Shown: positions 8,854-17,079 of the stretch, one piece after another
Layout: each line of letters starts with the position of its first letter
Position numbering within the stretch: position 1 is the stretch's first letter
Assembly: GCA_035934555.1 (NCBI GenBank)
Contig: DASYXT010000137.1
Coordinates: 1-34,055 of the forward strand
Length of the DNA: 34,055 nt
Reading direction: 5' to 3'
Source: DASYXT01 sp035934555
GTDB taxonomy: Bacteria; Verrucomicrobiota; Verrucomicrobiia; Limisphaerales; UBA8199
Program-made: the position numbers and the translations under genes
The notes under the pieces: model-generated
The model's input: the letters and a program-made list of their open reading frames with translations, nothing else
What the model was told of the DNA's origin: nothing
The model's database searches: none

Positions 8854-8881
8854 ACCACAGAGAGCACAAAGAAAACAAAGC
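8854..8881 (+). repeat. ACCACAGAGAACACAAAG-type word repeat
   Basis: Reads AACCACAGAGAGCACAAAG then AAAACAAAG. Related copies are at 10896-10914 (inside the end of a response-regulator gene), at 11006-11035 (degenerate) and, reversed, at 9747-9760. It seems to be a dispersed repeat family near the TAATC arrays. Confidence 0.65.
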
Positions 8882-8967
8882 TACCATGCAGACGCGGCAC
8901 TGAAAATTGAGTTTTGGGAATTGTTCATTGATTATTGAAAAACGCCCCGGGCGCATAGCCTAAGTTT

Positions 8968-9003
8968 CATCGGTAATCCTGTTAATCCCGTTAATCCTGT
9001 CAA
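8968..9003 (+). repeat. Left TTAATCCTG array (36-bp inverted repeat, arm 1)
   Basis: About three and a half units of TTAATCCTG starting CATCGGTAATCCTG. Its 36 bp match the reverse complement of 9709-9744 with one difference, so the two arms form a long inverted repeat around the response regulator at 9220-9675. The TAATC polarity matches every other left arm in the window. Confidence 0.9.
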
Positions 9004-9219
9004 ATTCCGCAAGTGCCAGGGTTTTTCCCGGCAGGCATTTACCCCTCTGACGCATCCCGTGAACTGCCCATATTTTATAGCAGGTACGAACCGCGGCGGA
9101 GCGTGGAGCGTGAGAGGAACGGAATGAACGCAAAGCGCCAACAGCGCAAAGGGACACCGAGGGAAAAAGCGTGGAGCCTGGCCGGAATCGCGGACTGGGA
9201 CATTGGCCAATCAAACATC

Positions 9220-9675
9220 ATGACACAACGCTCGCTAACAATTCTGCTGGTTGAGGACGACTCGAACGACATCCTGCTGATGGAGCACGCGGCCGCATCG
9301 AGCGGCCTCGGGTATCGAGTCCAGTCAGTCACTGACGGCGTTCAAGCGATTCGGTACTTGCAGGGCGACCCGCCCTACGACGACCGTTCGCTCTACCCAG
9401 GTCCGGCGGTGATCCTGACGGACCTCAAGATGCCCGGGATGGACGGGTTGGAGTTGCTGCGGTGGCTGCGGACTCATGAGGAGTGCCAGGTCATCCCGAC
9501 GGTTGTGCTGAGCAGTTCCTCCCTGCCGCGGGACATCGAGGAAAGCTACCGCCTGGGGGCCAACTCGTACATGTGCAAACCCTCCAGCCAGCACGAGCGC
9601 ATTCGGATGTTGCGCGTGCTGCACGAGTACTGGTGCATGTGCCAACGCCCGCACATTGTTGAGAAATGCAAATGA
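9220..9675 (+). CDS. Stand-alone response regulator receiver (Rcp1-like)
   Basis: A 151-residue single REC domain starting MTQRSLTILLVEDDSND. The acidic pair is D13/D14, the phospho-acceptor D68 lies in VILTDLKMPGMDG, the switch Ser is near residue 98 (VVLSSSS), and Lys is K120 (YMCKPSS). There is no DNA-binding or enzymatic output domain, so it would work by protein-protein contact, as in Rcp1/CheY relays. The insert PPYDDRSLYPGPAV is typical of the Rcp1-like group. The frame is open upstream, but the ATG at 9220 gives the correct domain start. No histidine kinase is in the window. It is enclosed by 36-bp inverted repeats. Confidence 0.9.
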   Translation: MTQRSLTILLVEDDSNDILLMEHAAASSGLGYRVQSVTDGVQAIRYLQGDPPYDDRSLYPGPAVILTDLKMPGMDGLELLRWLRTHEECQVIPTVVLSSSSLPRDIEESYRLGANSYMCKPSSQHERIRMLRVLHEYWCMCQRPHIVEKCK

Positions 9676-9683
9676 TTTCCGGC

Positions 9684-9744
9684 CGGGATTTTGACGGGAT
9701 TAACGGGGTTGACAGGATTAACAGGATTAACAGGATTACCGATG
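9684..9744 (-). repeat. Right TTAATCCTG array (36-bp inverted repeat, arm 2)
   Basis: The plus strand reads repeated CAGGATTAA units. Positions 9709-9744 are the reverse complement of 8968-9003 except for one base. Degenerate units extend the array to about 9684, just after the stop of the response regulator. Beyond it lies a reversed fragment of the ACCACAAAG word repeat (9747-9760). Confidence 0.9.
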
Positions 9745-9765
9745 ATCTTTGTGGTTAGCCCCCAG

Positions 9766-10227
9766 TCACGCCGCCGGCGAGGGTGGCTGGTCCTGGCCTG
9801 GCCCGCTTGGGGGAAGCGCCAGCCCTTCCAGCGTCAAAGCCAGCGAGGTTGGGTTCTCAAATTCCAACGGCTTGGCGAGAAATGAATTCGCCCCCAAATG
9901 ATAAGCGCGGGTCACGCCGCCCAACTCAGTATCGCCGGTGGTCACCACCACGCGGATGCCCGTGAACTCCTTCTTGCTGCGAATCCACTGCAGAACCTCA
10001 TAGCCGTCGATGCCCGGGAGCTTCAGATCGAGCAGAATCAATTCGGGCAGGGGGTACTGCGTGCGGTCGGCAAACCCCGCCTCCCCGGCCAGGTATGCAA
10101 TGGCATCTTCGCCTCTGGCAAAGAATCGGCAGGGGTTTGAAATTCCGGCCCTCCTAAAGCCCCTGCGGATGAGCAACACGTCATTGTCGTCATCTTCGAT
10201 TACCAGAATCAGCGGTTTATTCTTCAT
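9766..10227 (-). CDS. Stand-alone response regulator receiver (Rcp1-like)
   Basis: A 153-residue single REC domain starting MKNKPLILVIEDDDNDVLL. Key residues are D12/D13, phospho-acceptor D67 (LILLDLKLPGIDG), Thr about 96 (VVVTTGDT) and K119 (FLAKPLEF). The C-terminus is a short Pro/Gly-rich tail with no output domain. The ATG at 10227 was chosen; an in-frame ATG seven codons upstream (10248) is an alternative, and neither has a clear Shine-Dalgarno. It is similar in length and motif layout to the regulators at 9220 and 11198, suggesting paralogues, yet lies on the opposite strand to its neighbours. Confidence 0.88.
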   Translation of the reverse strand: MKNKPLILVIEDDDNDVLLIRRGFRRAGISNPCRFFARGEDAIAYLAGEAGFADRTQYPLPELILLDLKLPGIDGYEVLQWIRSKKEFTGIRVVVTTGDTELGGVTRAYHLGANSFLAKPLEFENPTSLALTLEGLALPPSGPGQDQPPSPAA

Positions 10228-10430
10228 GGTGGTGTCCCGAACCGTCATTTTTATCCCGAAAGGATCCCCTGACAACAGCTCATCACTCAGTGTCACTTCG
10301 TGCCGGATCAAACGCCCCCACGACACGGTGCCGTCCCGAAGGGACCGCTGAAATGCCCCGCGCGGCAACTGAATTGGTTAATCCACCGCTCCCCAGCGGC
10401 GAAATGGGGTCAATACCCCAAAAAGCCTTT

Positions 10431-10459
10431 TTGCATTACCCACTCTCGTGCATTATATT
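10431..10459 (+). promoter_or_regulatory. Candidate sigma-70-like promoter for the 10519 regulator
   Basis: TTGCAT at 10431-10436 and TATATT at 10454-10459 are separated by 17 bp. The -10 matches consensus at five of six positions and the -35 at three. Transcription would begin near 10466, placing the hairpin at 10472-10508 in the 5' untranslated region. Confidence 0.4.
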
Positions 10460-10471
10460 CTGTCCATCGCT

Positions 10472-10508
10472 GCGCCTCCTCAAGGTCACAGCTTCGCTGT
10501 CGAGGCGC
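10472..10508 (+). promoter_or_regulatory. Two-tier hairpin in the leader of the 10519 regulator
   Basis: The outer stem pairs GCGCCTC (10472-10478) with GAGGCGC (10502-10508). The inner stem pairs ACAGC (10488-10492) with GCTGT (10496-10500) around TTC. It ends 10 nt before the ATG and includes the only purine-rich GAGG near the start, so it could hide the ribosome-binding region. Confidence 0.45.
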
Positions 10509-10518
10509 GCTTCTGCTC

Positions 10519-10941
10519 ATGGCACGGATACTCGTCATTGATGATGAACCCGCAGTGCGGGGGTTGTTGAGCCGCTCGCTGACAGCCGCTGGACATACGA
10601 TCCTCCTCGCCGCGAACGGCCAGGAAGCCCTCGCACAGCTCGTCGCTGCCCCGGCCGACCTCGTCGTGACCGATATCTACATGCCCGTTCAGGAAGGCTT
10701 GAGCACCATCCGCGAGCTGCGCAACCGCTTCCCCGAGCTGCCCATCATTGCCATGTCGGGCATGCCCCTCGCCAACGAAATGCTCGGCATCGCGGAGTCT
10801 TTGGGCGTGAAGGCGTGCCTCAAGAAACCGTTTCCCACCGACGACTTGCTCAAGGCGATCGAAAAGGCCCTCGCGCCGCGTAACCTGAAAAGCCTTAGCC
10901 ACAGAGAACACAAAGATGCGAGCACCGACCCGCGCAATTAA
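10519..10941 (+). CDS. CheY-like response regulator with repeat-derived tail
   Basis: A 140-residue single REC domain starting MARILVIDDEPAVRGLL. Key residues are D8/D9, phospho-acceptor D52 (VVTDIYMPVQEG), S80 (IAMSGMP) and K103 (CLKKPFPTDDLL). The receiver is complete by about residue 118. The last 20 or so residues, SLSHREHKDASTDPRN, come from the dispersed CCACAGAGAACACAAAG repeat, so the original stop was probably replaced. It differs from its four neighbours, which are Rcp1-like, by lacking the PPY-type insert. No kinase or output domain is present. Confidence 0.88.
   Translation: MARILVIDDEPAVRGLLSRSLTAAGHTILLAANGQEALAQLVAAPADLVVTDIYMPVQEGLSTIRELRNRFPELPIIAMSGMPLANEMLGIAESLGVKACLKKPFPTDDLLKAIEKALAPRNLKSLSHREHKDASTDPRN
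10896..10914 (+). repeat. ACACAAAG word repeat inside the end of a coding region
   Basis: CCACAGAGAACACAAAG is read in frame as HREHK at the C-terminus of the regulator at 10519. The same word family lies at 8854-8881 outside genes. Confidence 0.7.
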
Positions 10942-10958
10942 AGGGGAGCGCGGGAGCG

Positions 10959-10985
10959 TTCGTAATCGTAATCGTAATCTTAATC
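10959..10985 (+). repeat. Left TAATCG array (27-bp outer arm)
   Basis: TTCGTAATCGTAATCGTAAT continuing to 10985. It is the reverse complement of 12391-12417 with a single difference. Both arms also share a preceding GGGAGCGTT-type context, so the flanks of this unit resemble each other beyond the array. Confidence 0.88.
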
Positions 10986-11094
10986 AGGTCTCTGCTTCCC
11001 GAGGCGCCACAGAAGGTTAACCGCAAAGAACACAAAACCGGAACTATCTGTGGCTGCACTGTTGCAATGCCGGCCCGGCTCCAATTCCCTCCCC

Positions 11095-11123
11095 AATCCT
11101 GTTAATCCGGTTAATCCTGTCAA
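11095..11123 (+). repeat. Left TTAATCCTG array (inner arm)
   Basis: About three TTAATCC(T/G)G units, in left-arm polarity. The matching right arm is the five-unit array at 12346-12387. It lies inside the TAATCG arms, so the two inverted repeats are nested. Confidence 0.85.
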
Positions 11124-11160
11124 TTTCTGGCTGCGAACTCGATTGCGGGAAAGGAGATAC

Positions 11161-11203
11161 GGTTACGATTATGATTACGATTAAGATCAGGATAGGATTA
11201 CGC
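11161..11203 (-). repeat. Degenerate GATTACG array at the end of a regulator gene
   Basis: The plus strand reads GGTTACGATTATGATTACG and on through degenerate units to GGATTACG. Read leftwards it supplies the TAA stop (11200-11198) of the response regulator at 11198-11689. Polarity is that of a right arm. Confidence 0.8.
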
Positions 11204-11689
11204 CGGTTTCTTGCCCGCGCTCCTGTGCCGCGCTCCCTTATGCACACCCACCCCCGTCAGCCCGCCTGCGCCCCGCAGCCACTTGGCCTCAATCTGCGTT
11301 ACCAATTCGACCAGTTGCGCGTAACTCCCAGGCTTGACCAAATAGTCTCTTGCACCCAGCGCCAGCGCCTTCTCCACATCCAACTCCCGGTCGGACGTCG
11401 AGAACATCACGACCGGCAGGCTCGCCAGGTCCGGCCGTTGCCGCACCCAATCCAGCACCCGGAACCCGTCCATCCGCGGCATCTTCACGTCGAGCAGCAT
11501 CAGGTCGGGCAGCGGATAGCGCACGCGGTCACCGTAGGGGGGTGTGCCTTCGAGGTACTCGACGGCGACCGTGCCGTCTGCCGCGATATTGAGCGCGTGC
11601 GGCAGCTCCAATTGCTGAAACGCCGTCTGCAACAAATAAACCGCATCCCGATCGTCATCCACGACCAGGACCGTTCGCGGAAGCGTCAT
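11198..11689 (-). CDS. Stand-alone response regulator receiver (Rcp1-like)
   Basis: A 163-residue single REC domain, start MTLPRTVLVVDDDRDAVYLL at 11689; three further upstream residues are open. It has the acidic cluster D11-D13, phospho-acceptor D67 (LMLLDVKMPRMDG), the Ser/Thr switch in VMFSTSD, and Lys in YLVKPGSY. The C-terminal 20 residues are basic and low-complexity, ending GKKPA. The TAA stop is provided by the adjoining TAATCC-type array. It is alone, with no kinase and no output domain, and points away from the following regulator. Confidence 0.88.
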   Translation of the reverse strand: MTLPRTVLVVDDDRDAVYLLQTAFQQLELPHALNIAADGTVAVEYLEGTPPYGDRVRYPLPDLMLLDVKMPRMDGFRVLDWVRQRPDLASLPVVMFSTSDRELDVEKALALGARDYLVKPGSYAQLVELVTQIEAKWLRGAGGLTGVGVHKGARHRSAGKKPA

Positions 11690-11792
11690 AAGAACCAATG
11701 AAACGGAATGATCACGAAGAACATACCATGTTTTAAAACTGAAGCCAGTAGTATTCCACCTGCCGCGCGCCGGACGCTCTGCCGTTTGGAGC

Positions 11793-11823
11793 TTGCTGCG
11801 GACTGAAGTCCGCGCGCCGCCCG
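11793..11823 (-). repeat. GCGGACTwwAGTCCGC palindromic repeat (solitary, diverged)
   Basis: TTGCTGCGGACTGAAGTCCG followed by CGCGCCGC. It is one member of the dispersed REP-like family found at 20123, 21913, 21992, 22808, 22890, 26359, 26451, 26561, 33998 and 34044. It separates the divergent regulator genes at 11198 and 11879. Confidence 0.8.
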
Positions 11824-11878
11824 TGGGGGAAACACCCTATTTGACCGGAGGCTTGCGTGACCGAGGGTGCCTCAAAGT

Positions 11879-12346
11879 ATGCCGTCTGTGGGTCCTGCCA
11901 ACGAGTCGCTGGGCGAGAGCCCAGTGATACTCATTGCGGAGGACAACCCGGATGACGCACTATTCCTCCGTCGCGCGTTCGGCATGGCCGGCCTGGGCGT
12001 CCAGCTCATTTTTGTCTCCGACGGCGAGCAGGCGATGAGGTATTTGTCGGCGGCGCCGCCCTTTGATGATCCGGTCCAATGCCCGCGGCCGTCGCTGGTG
12101 TTGCTGGATGTGCGCATGCCGCTGCTCGGCGGTTTCGAGGTGCTGGAGTGGCTGCGGGCGCATCCGGAAGTGCCACAGCCGCCCGTCCTGCTGTACAGCT
12201 CGGTGTTCAGTTTGGCCGATATCGATAAGGCCAAAACCCTCGCCGCGGCGTCGTGTCTGAGCAAACCGCCGGAACTGGAAGGTTGGCAGCAATTTGCGCG
12301 GCAGGTGCTGATGTTCAAACCGCCGCCGCCCCCGCCGCCGGGGTAA
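11879..12346 (+). CDS. Stand-alone response regulator receiver (Rcp1-like)
   Basis: A 155-residue single REC domain. The frame is open from a GTG at 11867, but the ATG at 11879 is preferred. Key elements are the acidic stretch EDNPDD (21-26), phospho-acceptor D77 (LVLLDVRMPLLGG), the Ser switch in VLLYSSVF, and Lys in CLSKPPEL. The protein ends in a run of seven prolines and a glycine. Its TAA stop overlaps the first base of the TTAACAGGA array, so the array may have set the C-terminus. No kinase is nearby. Confidence 0.88.
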   Translation: MPSVGPANESLGESPVILIAEDNPDDALFLRRAFGMAGLGVQLIFVSDGEQAMRYLSAAPPFDDPVQCPRPSLVLLDVRMPLLGGFEVLEWLRAHPEVPQPPVLLYSSVFSLADIDKAKTLAAASCLSKPPELEGWQQFARQVLMFKPPPPPPPG

Positions 12347-12387
12347 TTAACAGGATTAACAGGATTAACAGGATTAACAGGATTAAC
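12346..12387 (-). repeat. Right TTAATCCTG array (inner arm)
   Basis: Nearly five perfect tandem ATTAACAGG units, beginning at the stop codon of the response regulator at 11879. It is the inverted partner of 11095-11123. The cleanly identical units suggest recent expansion. Confidence 0.9.
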
Positions 12388-12410
12388 GTCGATTAGGATT
12401 ACGATTACGA

Positions 12411-12417
<7 letters not shown>
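12388..12417 (-). repeat. Right TAATCG array (outer arm)
   Basis: Reads GTCGATTAGGATTACGATTA on to CGAA. It pairs with 10959-10985 over 27 bp with one mismatch. Read leftwards it provides the TAA stop of the Wzt-like gene (12413-12411). Confidence 0.9.
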
Positions 12418-13732
<1,315 letters not shown>

Positions 13733-13736
<4 letters not shown>

Positions 13737-16700
13737 TTTCCCTGGAACAACCCGTGGCAACGCGTTTGAAAATTCTCGAAGGAAAAGTACTCAAGACCGG
13801 CGGGCGGACGGCGCTGGGCGGGCTCGGTGGGCGACGCCAATGCGCGCAGGATTGCGTCAATGATTTGTGCCGGGTTGCCTGGATCCACGATTTGGCCGAG
13901 GCTGCCGCAGCGGACGGCCTCGCGCGAGCCATCGGCGCTGCTGGCGATGACCGGCACCCCGCAAGCCATCGCCTCGAGCAACACAATCCCGAATCCTTCG
14001 CCGCGGCTGAGCAGCAGGAAGACATCCGCGAGCCGGTAATGCGCTGCTTTTTCCGATTCGCAAATGTGACCGGTAAAGACGACCAGCGGACGAGCGCCGT
14101 TGGAGTTGATTGATTGGGGCCGATCGGAAATGACATCCAGACCCAGAGCGCGGGCTTTGGCTTCGAGGCGGGGACGGTCCTCGCCATCACCAACCAGCAG
14201 GCACGCAAGATTGGGGATGGCGTGGGCGAGACTCGGGAGGAGCGCCAGCAATTCGTCGAAGCCTTTGTACCGTTCGCGCGGGTGCATCCGGCCAAAGCTC
14301 ATCAAGACGGTGCGGTTTTCCAGATGGTATCTGTGGAGCAAACTCGGCTGTCTCGGCGCGGGGCGAAAGAGCGACAGGTCCACGCAGTTCGGCAGAATGC
14401 TGCCGCGCGCCGGCGACAGATGCGACCACGCGAGGAACCGCTGTTTGGTGAACTCGCTCACCGCGACGAACTGGTCCACGCGGGAGGCGAGCCGGCGCGT
14501 GAGTGGCCGGCGGGGCGGACGCCAGGCCTCGATGCCATGAATGAGCAGCAGGATGGGGATGGCGCGCGAGCCCGACCTCGATTGGGCGATGCGGCGAGCG
14601 ATGAACGCCAGCGGCAACAGATTTAGATGACCGCAGACCACGACACCCGGGCTGGTGCCGAACCCGAAGCGGGCGGCGCGGAATACTGCGCGGCTGTAGG
14701 CGAGGCGCCCGCCAAGGCCGGCGGTGTCCCAGCCCAGAGCGCGAGGCAGCGTTCCAACCGGGTCCGGCATGAGGCGCGGCAAAGCCGTCACGTGTGCGAT
14801 GCGAGCACTGGACGAAAGGGCGGTGAGGAAATCGCGATTGAATTTGGCAATGCCGCCGTAACCGCCAAAAGCGTCCGACAGAAGAACGAGCACCCGGCAC
14901 GAGTGAGGAAGGGCGTTGGTGGTGGCAGGCTGGCCCGAGTGAGTGGCAGGCGGGCGGCCTGCCGCTACCGCTACGGGCAGGCTGGCAGCCTGCCGCCACT
15001 TGCCTTCAAATCGGCTGTGAACAACCCGCGTCCAGGGCCGCAAGCCGCGACCCGGCTTCGCTGGTCTCGTAGCGAGCAACCAATTACGAACCGGAACGGT
15101 GAAACCGGTCTTGGCGCGATTTAAAAGAAATGGAGAGAGGGGCACGTTGGGAACGCGGGCCAGGTCATTCTTTTGGGGCGGGTGAGCGCCGGCCAGCAGC
15201 GGGGCAAGCGCGAGGAGCAGTTCGATATCGACGAGCGGCGTGCGAACCTCGACCGAGTGGTGCATGCCGGCCCAATCGGTGTCGCGCAGCAATTGGTCGC
15301 GCAGATAGCAGGTCAGTTCGAGCGCAGCGACCTTGAGCCGCGGCGAGCGGATGCCGGCGACGGTTTGTTCGAGACGTTCGACCGGTTGCAATTCCGCCAG
15401 ACCTTCGCGGACCACGTCCGAGTCGAGTGGGATTTCCCAGGGCATGAACAAGCCGCGCCGCAACAGGTAAGCGCCGCCCCAGGAACCACCGTATTCGAGC
15501 AGGCCCGCGTATTTAGGCGAGGTGATTCGTCCTATGAGCGGCGCGGATACAGCGCGAAAGAGCCTGGCGCCGCCTTTGCGCAGCAGCTCGCAACGCGACT
15601 GGGGCGGCCGCAGCCGGCTGAGTCGGCGCACAAGCTGCGGGATTTGGCGAAACCCGGGATAGCCGCCGAGCAACTCGTCGCCGCCGACGCCCGACAGCGC
15701 AACTTTGAGGCCGGCACGCGCGGCGGCGAAGCTGGCGAAGAAGGTGTTGATGCCGTCGCAACTTGGCTGGTCCATCGCGTCGAAAATCCCATCCAGGTAC
15801 TTCTCGAAATCCTGCTTTCGAATCCACACTGCTTCGTGGCTTGCGCCATAACGCGCCGCGGTCCGCGCCGCGCCGGGAGTTTCGTCTTCGGGCTTGCCGC
15901 GATATTCCTCGAAACCCAGGGTGAATGTGCGCAAGTGGCGACCGGCTTGGGCCGCGAGCGCCAGCAAGGTGGTGCTGTCCAGGCCAGCCGAGAGAAAAAG
16001 CCCTACGGGCACATCCGAGACGAGATGATGCCGGACGGCGGAACCGATGGCGTCGGCCAAAATCGAATCATCGGAGTCATGGGTGACGGGCTGAGCTTCG
16101 GCGTCGCTCAGGATTTGCGGGATGCTGTAGAAGGTGCGCTCGGCGCGCGCACCGTTGGCGTCGAGCCACAAGGTGGTGCCGGGCGGAAAGCTGCGGATAC
16201 CGCGGTAAAGGGTGTAAGGGGAGGGGACATGGCCCCAAAGAAAGAACCCGGTGTGGCCGGCGGGCTCGGGCGAAGTATCGACGGCGCCGGCGGCCAATAG
16301 CGCTTTAACCTGAGATGCGGCGCGGAAAGTTTGGCCGTTGTCAGAAATATAAAGTGGTTTGATCCCAAACGGATCGCGCGCAATCAGCAGCCCCCGCTGG
16401 CGGAAGTCCCAAAGCGCAAAGGCATACATGCCGCGCAATTTGTGAACCAGGTCACGTCCGTGACGTTGGTAGAGGTGGAGGAGCACTTCGGTATCGCTGG
16501 TTGTCTGAAAGGCGCACCCCTGGGCTCGCAACTCGGCGCGCAGCTCGCGGTAGTTGTAAATTTCCCCATTAAAGACGATGCAAGAGGAACCGTCAGCATG
16601 GTGCATGGGTTGGGCGGCAGCAGGCGACAGATCAAGAATCGAGAGCCGACGATGAGCCAGGCCGACGCAACCGTCGGCCGATACCCAACATCCTGCATCA

Positions 16701-16801
16701 TCGGGCCCCCGCCGAGACATGGCCTCACGCGTCTGGAGCAACTCGGTACAACTGATGGGTTGGCCTGTGCGGTAATTAAAAATTGCGGCAATGCCGCACA
16801 T
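13733..16801 (-). CDS. asnB: AsnB-type asparagine synthase fused to GT4 glycosyltransferase
   Basis: A single open frame of 1022 codons. Residues 1-190 form a class II glutamine amidotransferase with catalytic Cys2 (MCGIAAIFNYRTG), the RRGPDD motif and FNGEIYNY. The synthase domain has the PP-loop LSAGLDST (about 270) and ALSGVGGDELLGGY, and ends with TGFTVPVRNWLL (about 570) and RPWTRVVHSRF. Residues about 601-627 are encoded by a GGCAGGCTGGCAGCCTGCC-type repeat. A complete GT4 enzyme follows from about 635: LLSDAFGGYGGIAKF, LPNCVDLSLFRP, and RGEGFGIVLLEAMACGVPV with the E-x7-E. AsnB homologues in glycan clusters amidate sugar acids or make aminated precursors. The fused GT would add a sugar in the same pathway. 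Separate translation from an internal GTG at about 14894 cannot be excluded. Confidence 0.85.
14921..15000. repeat. GGCAGGC-GCCTGCC palindromic repeat within coding DNA
   Basis: About 80 bp contain two palindromes, GGCAGGCGGGCGGCCTGCC (14944-14962) and GGCAGGCTGGCAGCCTGCC (14976-14994), with flanking GTGGCAGGCTGG words. The family is REP-like. Here it is read in frame as the Ala/Pro-rich linker of the AsnB-GT fusion. Confidence 0.85.
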
Positions 16802-16852
16802 GAGAGGTGGACGGGGATTACGGACAACTGCTACCGCAGGCAGATATACAGA

Positions 16853-17055
16853 TTAATCCAACAACCTGAGTAGATCGTCGATGCTCAATTCGGCATCGCG
16901 AAGGATCTTCCGGAGCAGACCTCAACCGATGTCCTGCGAACCATGCTCAGGAACAGTCACTACCCTACCGTCCGGATGGCGCAGTCGAACGTGGCTACCG
17001 CGTTGACGCAGCCGTCCTCATCCCGTTCAATGACCACAAAGAATTCTCGACTCAT
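16853..17055 (-). pseudogene. hicBA toxin-antitoxin scar
   Basis: From the ATG at 17055 the frame reads MSREFFVVIERDEDG, a classic HicB antitoxin start, then shifts into nonsense and stops. One base out of phase, the DNA encodes LRQRGSHVRLRHPDGRVVTV, the double-stranded-RNA-binding core of HicA with its G-S-H catalytic histidine. PEHGSQDIG follows, then an in-frame TGA, then GLLRKILRDAELSIDDLLRL and D-stop, the HicA C-terminus. A deletion has therefore joined the first 15 codons of hicB to the last two-thirds of hicA, and a nonsense mutation followed. It cannot make either protein. It lies between the AsnB fusion and the carbamoyltransferase. Confidence 0.8.
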
Positions 17056-17079
17056 AGACTAGGTATGCTGAGGGTACAC

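Larger units (their letters stand above)
8807..9219. other. Gene-free interval with repeat arms
   Basis: This is a 413-bp gap between the methyltransferase start and the first response regulator. It contains a copy of the CCACAGAG-GCACAAAG word repeat at 8854-8881, then the left TTAATCCTG array at 8968-9003. Frames open upstream of the response regulator at 9220 read across the array into repeat-derived sequence and are not credible coding. Confidence 0.6.

Noticed and set aside
9013..9219. N-terminal extension of the response regulator to 9013
   Set aside because: It is basic, repeat-adjacent sequence, while the receiver domain begins normally at the ATG at 9220.
8807..12410. Insertion sequence or integron behind the response-regulator island
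   Set aside because: No transposase, integrase or attC-like site was recognised. Only the inverted arrays support mobility, so no mobile element was annotated.
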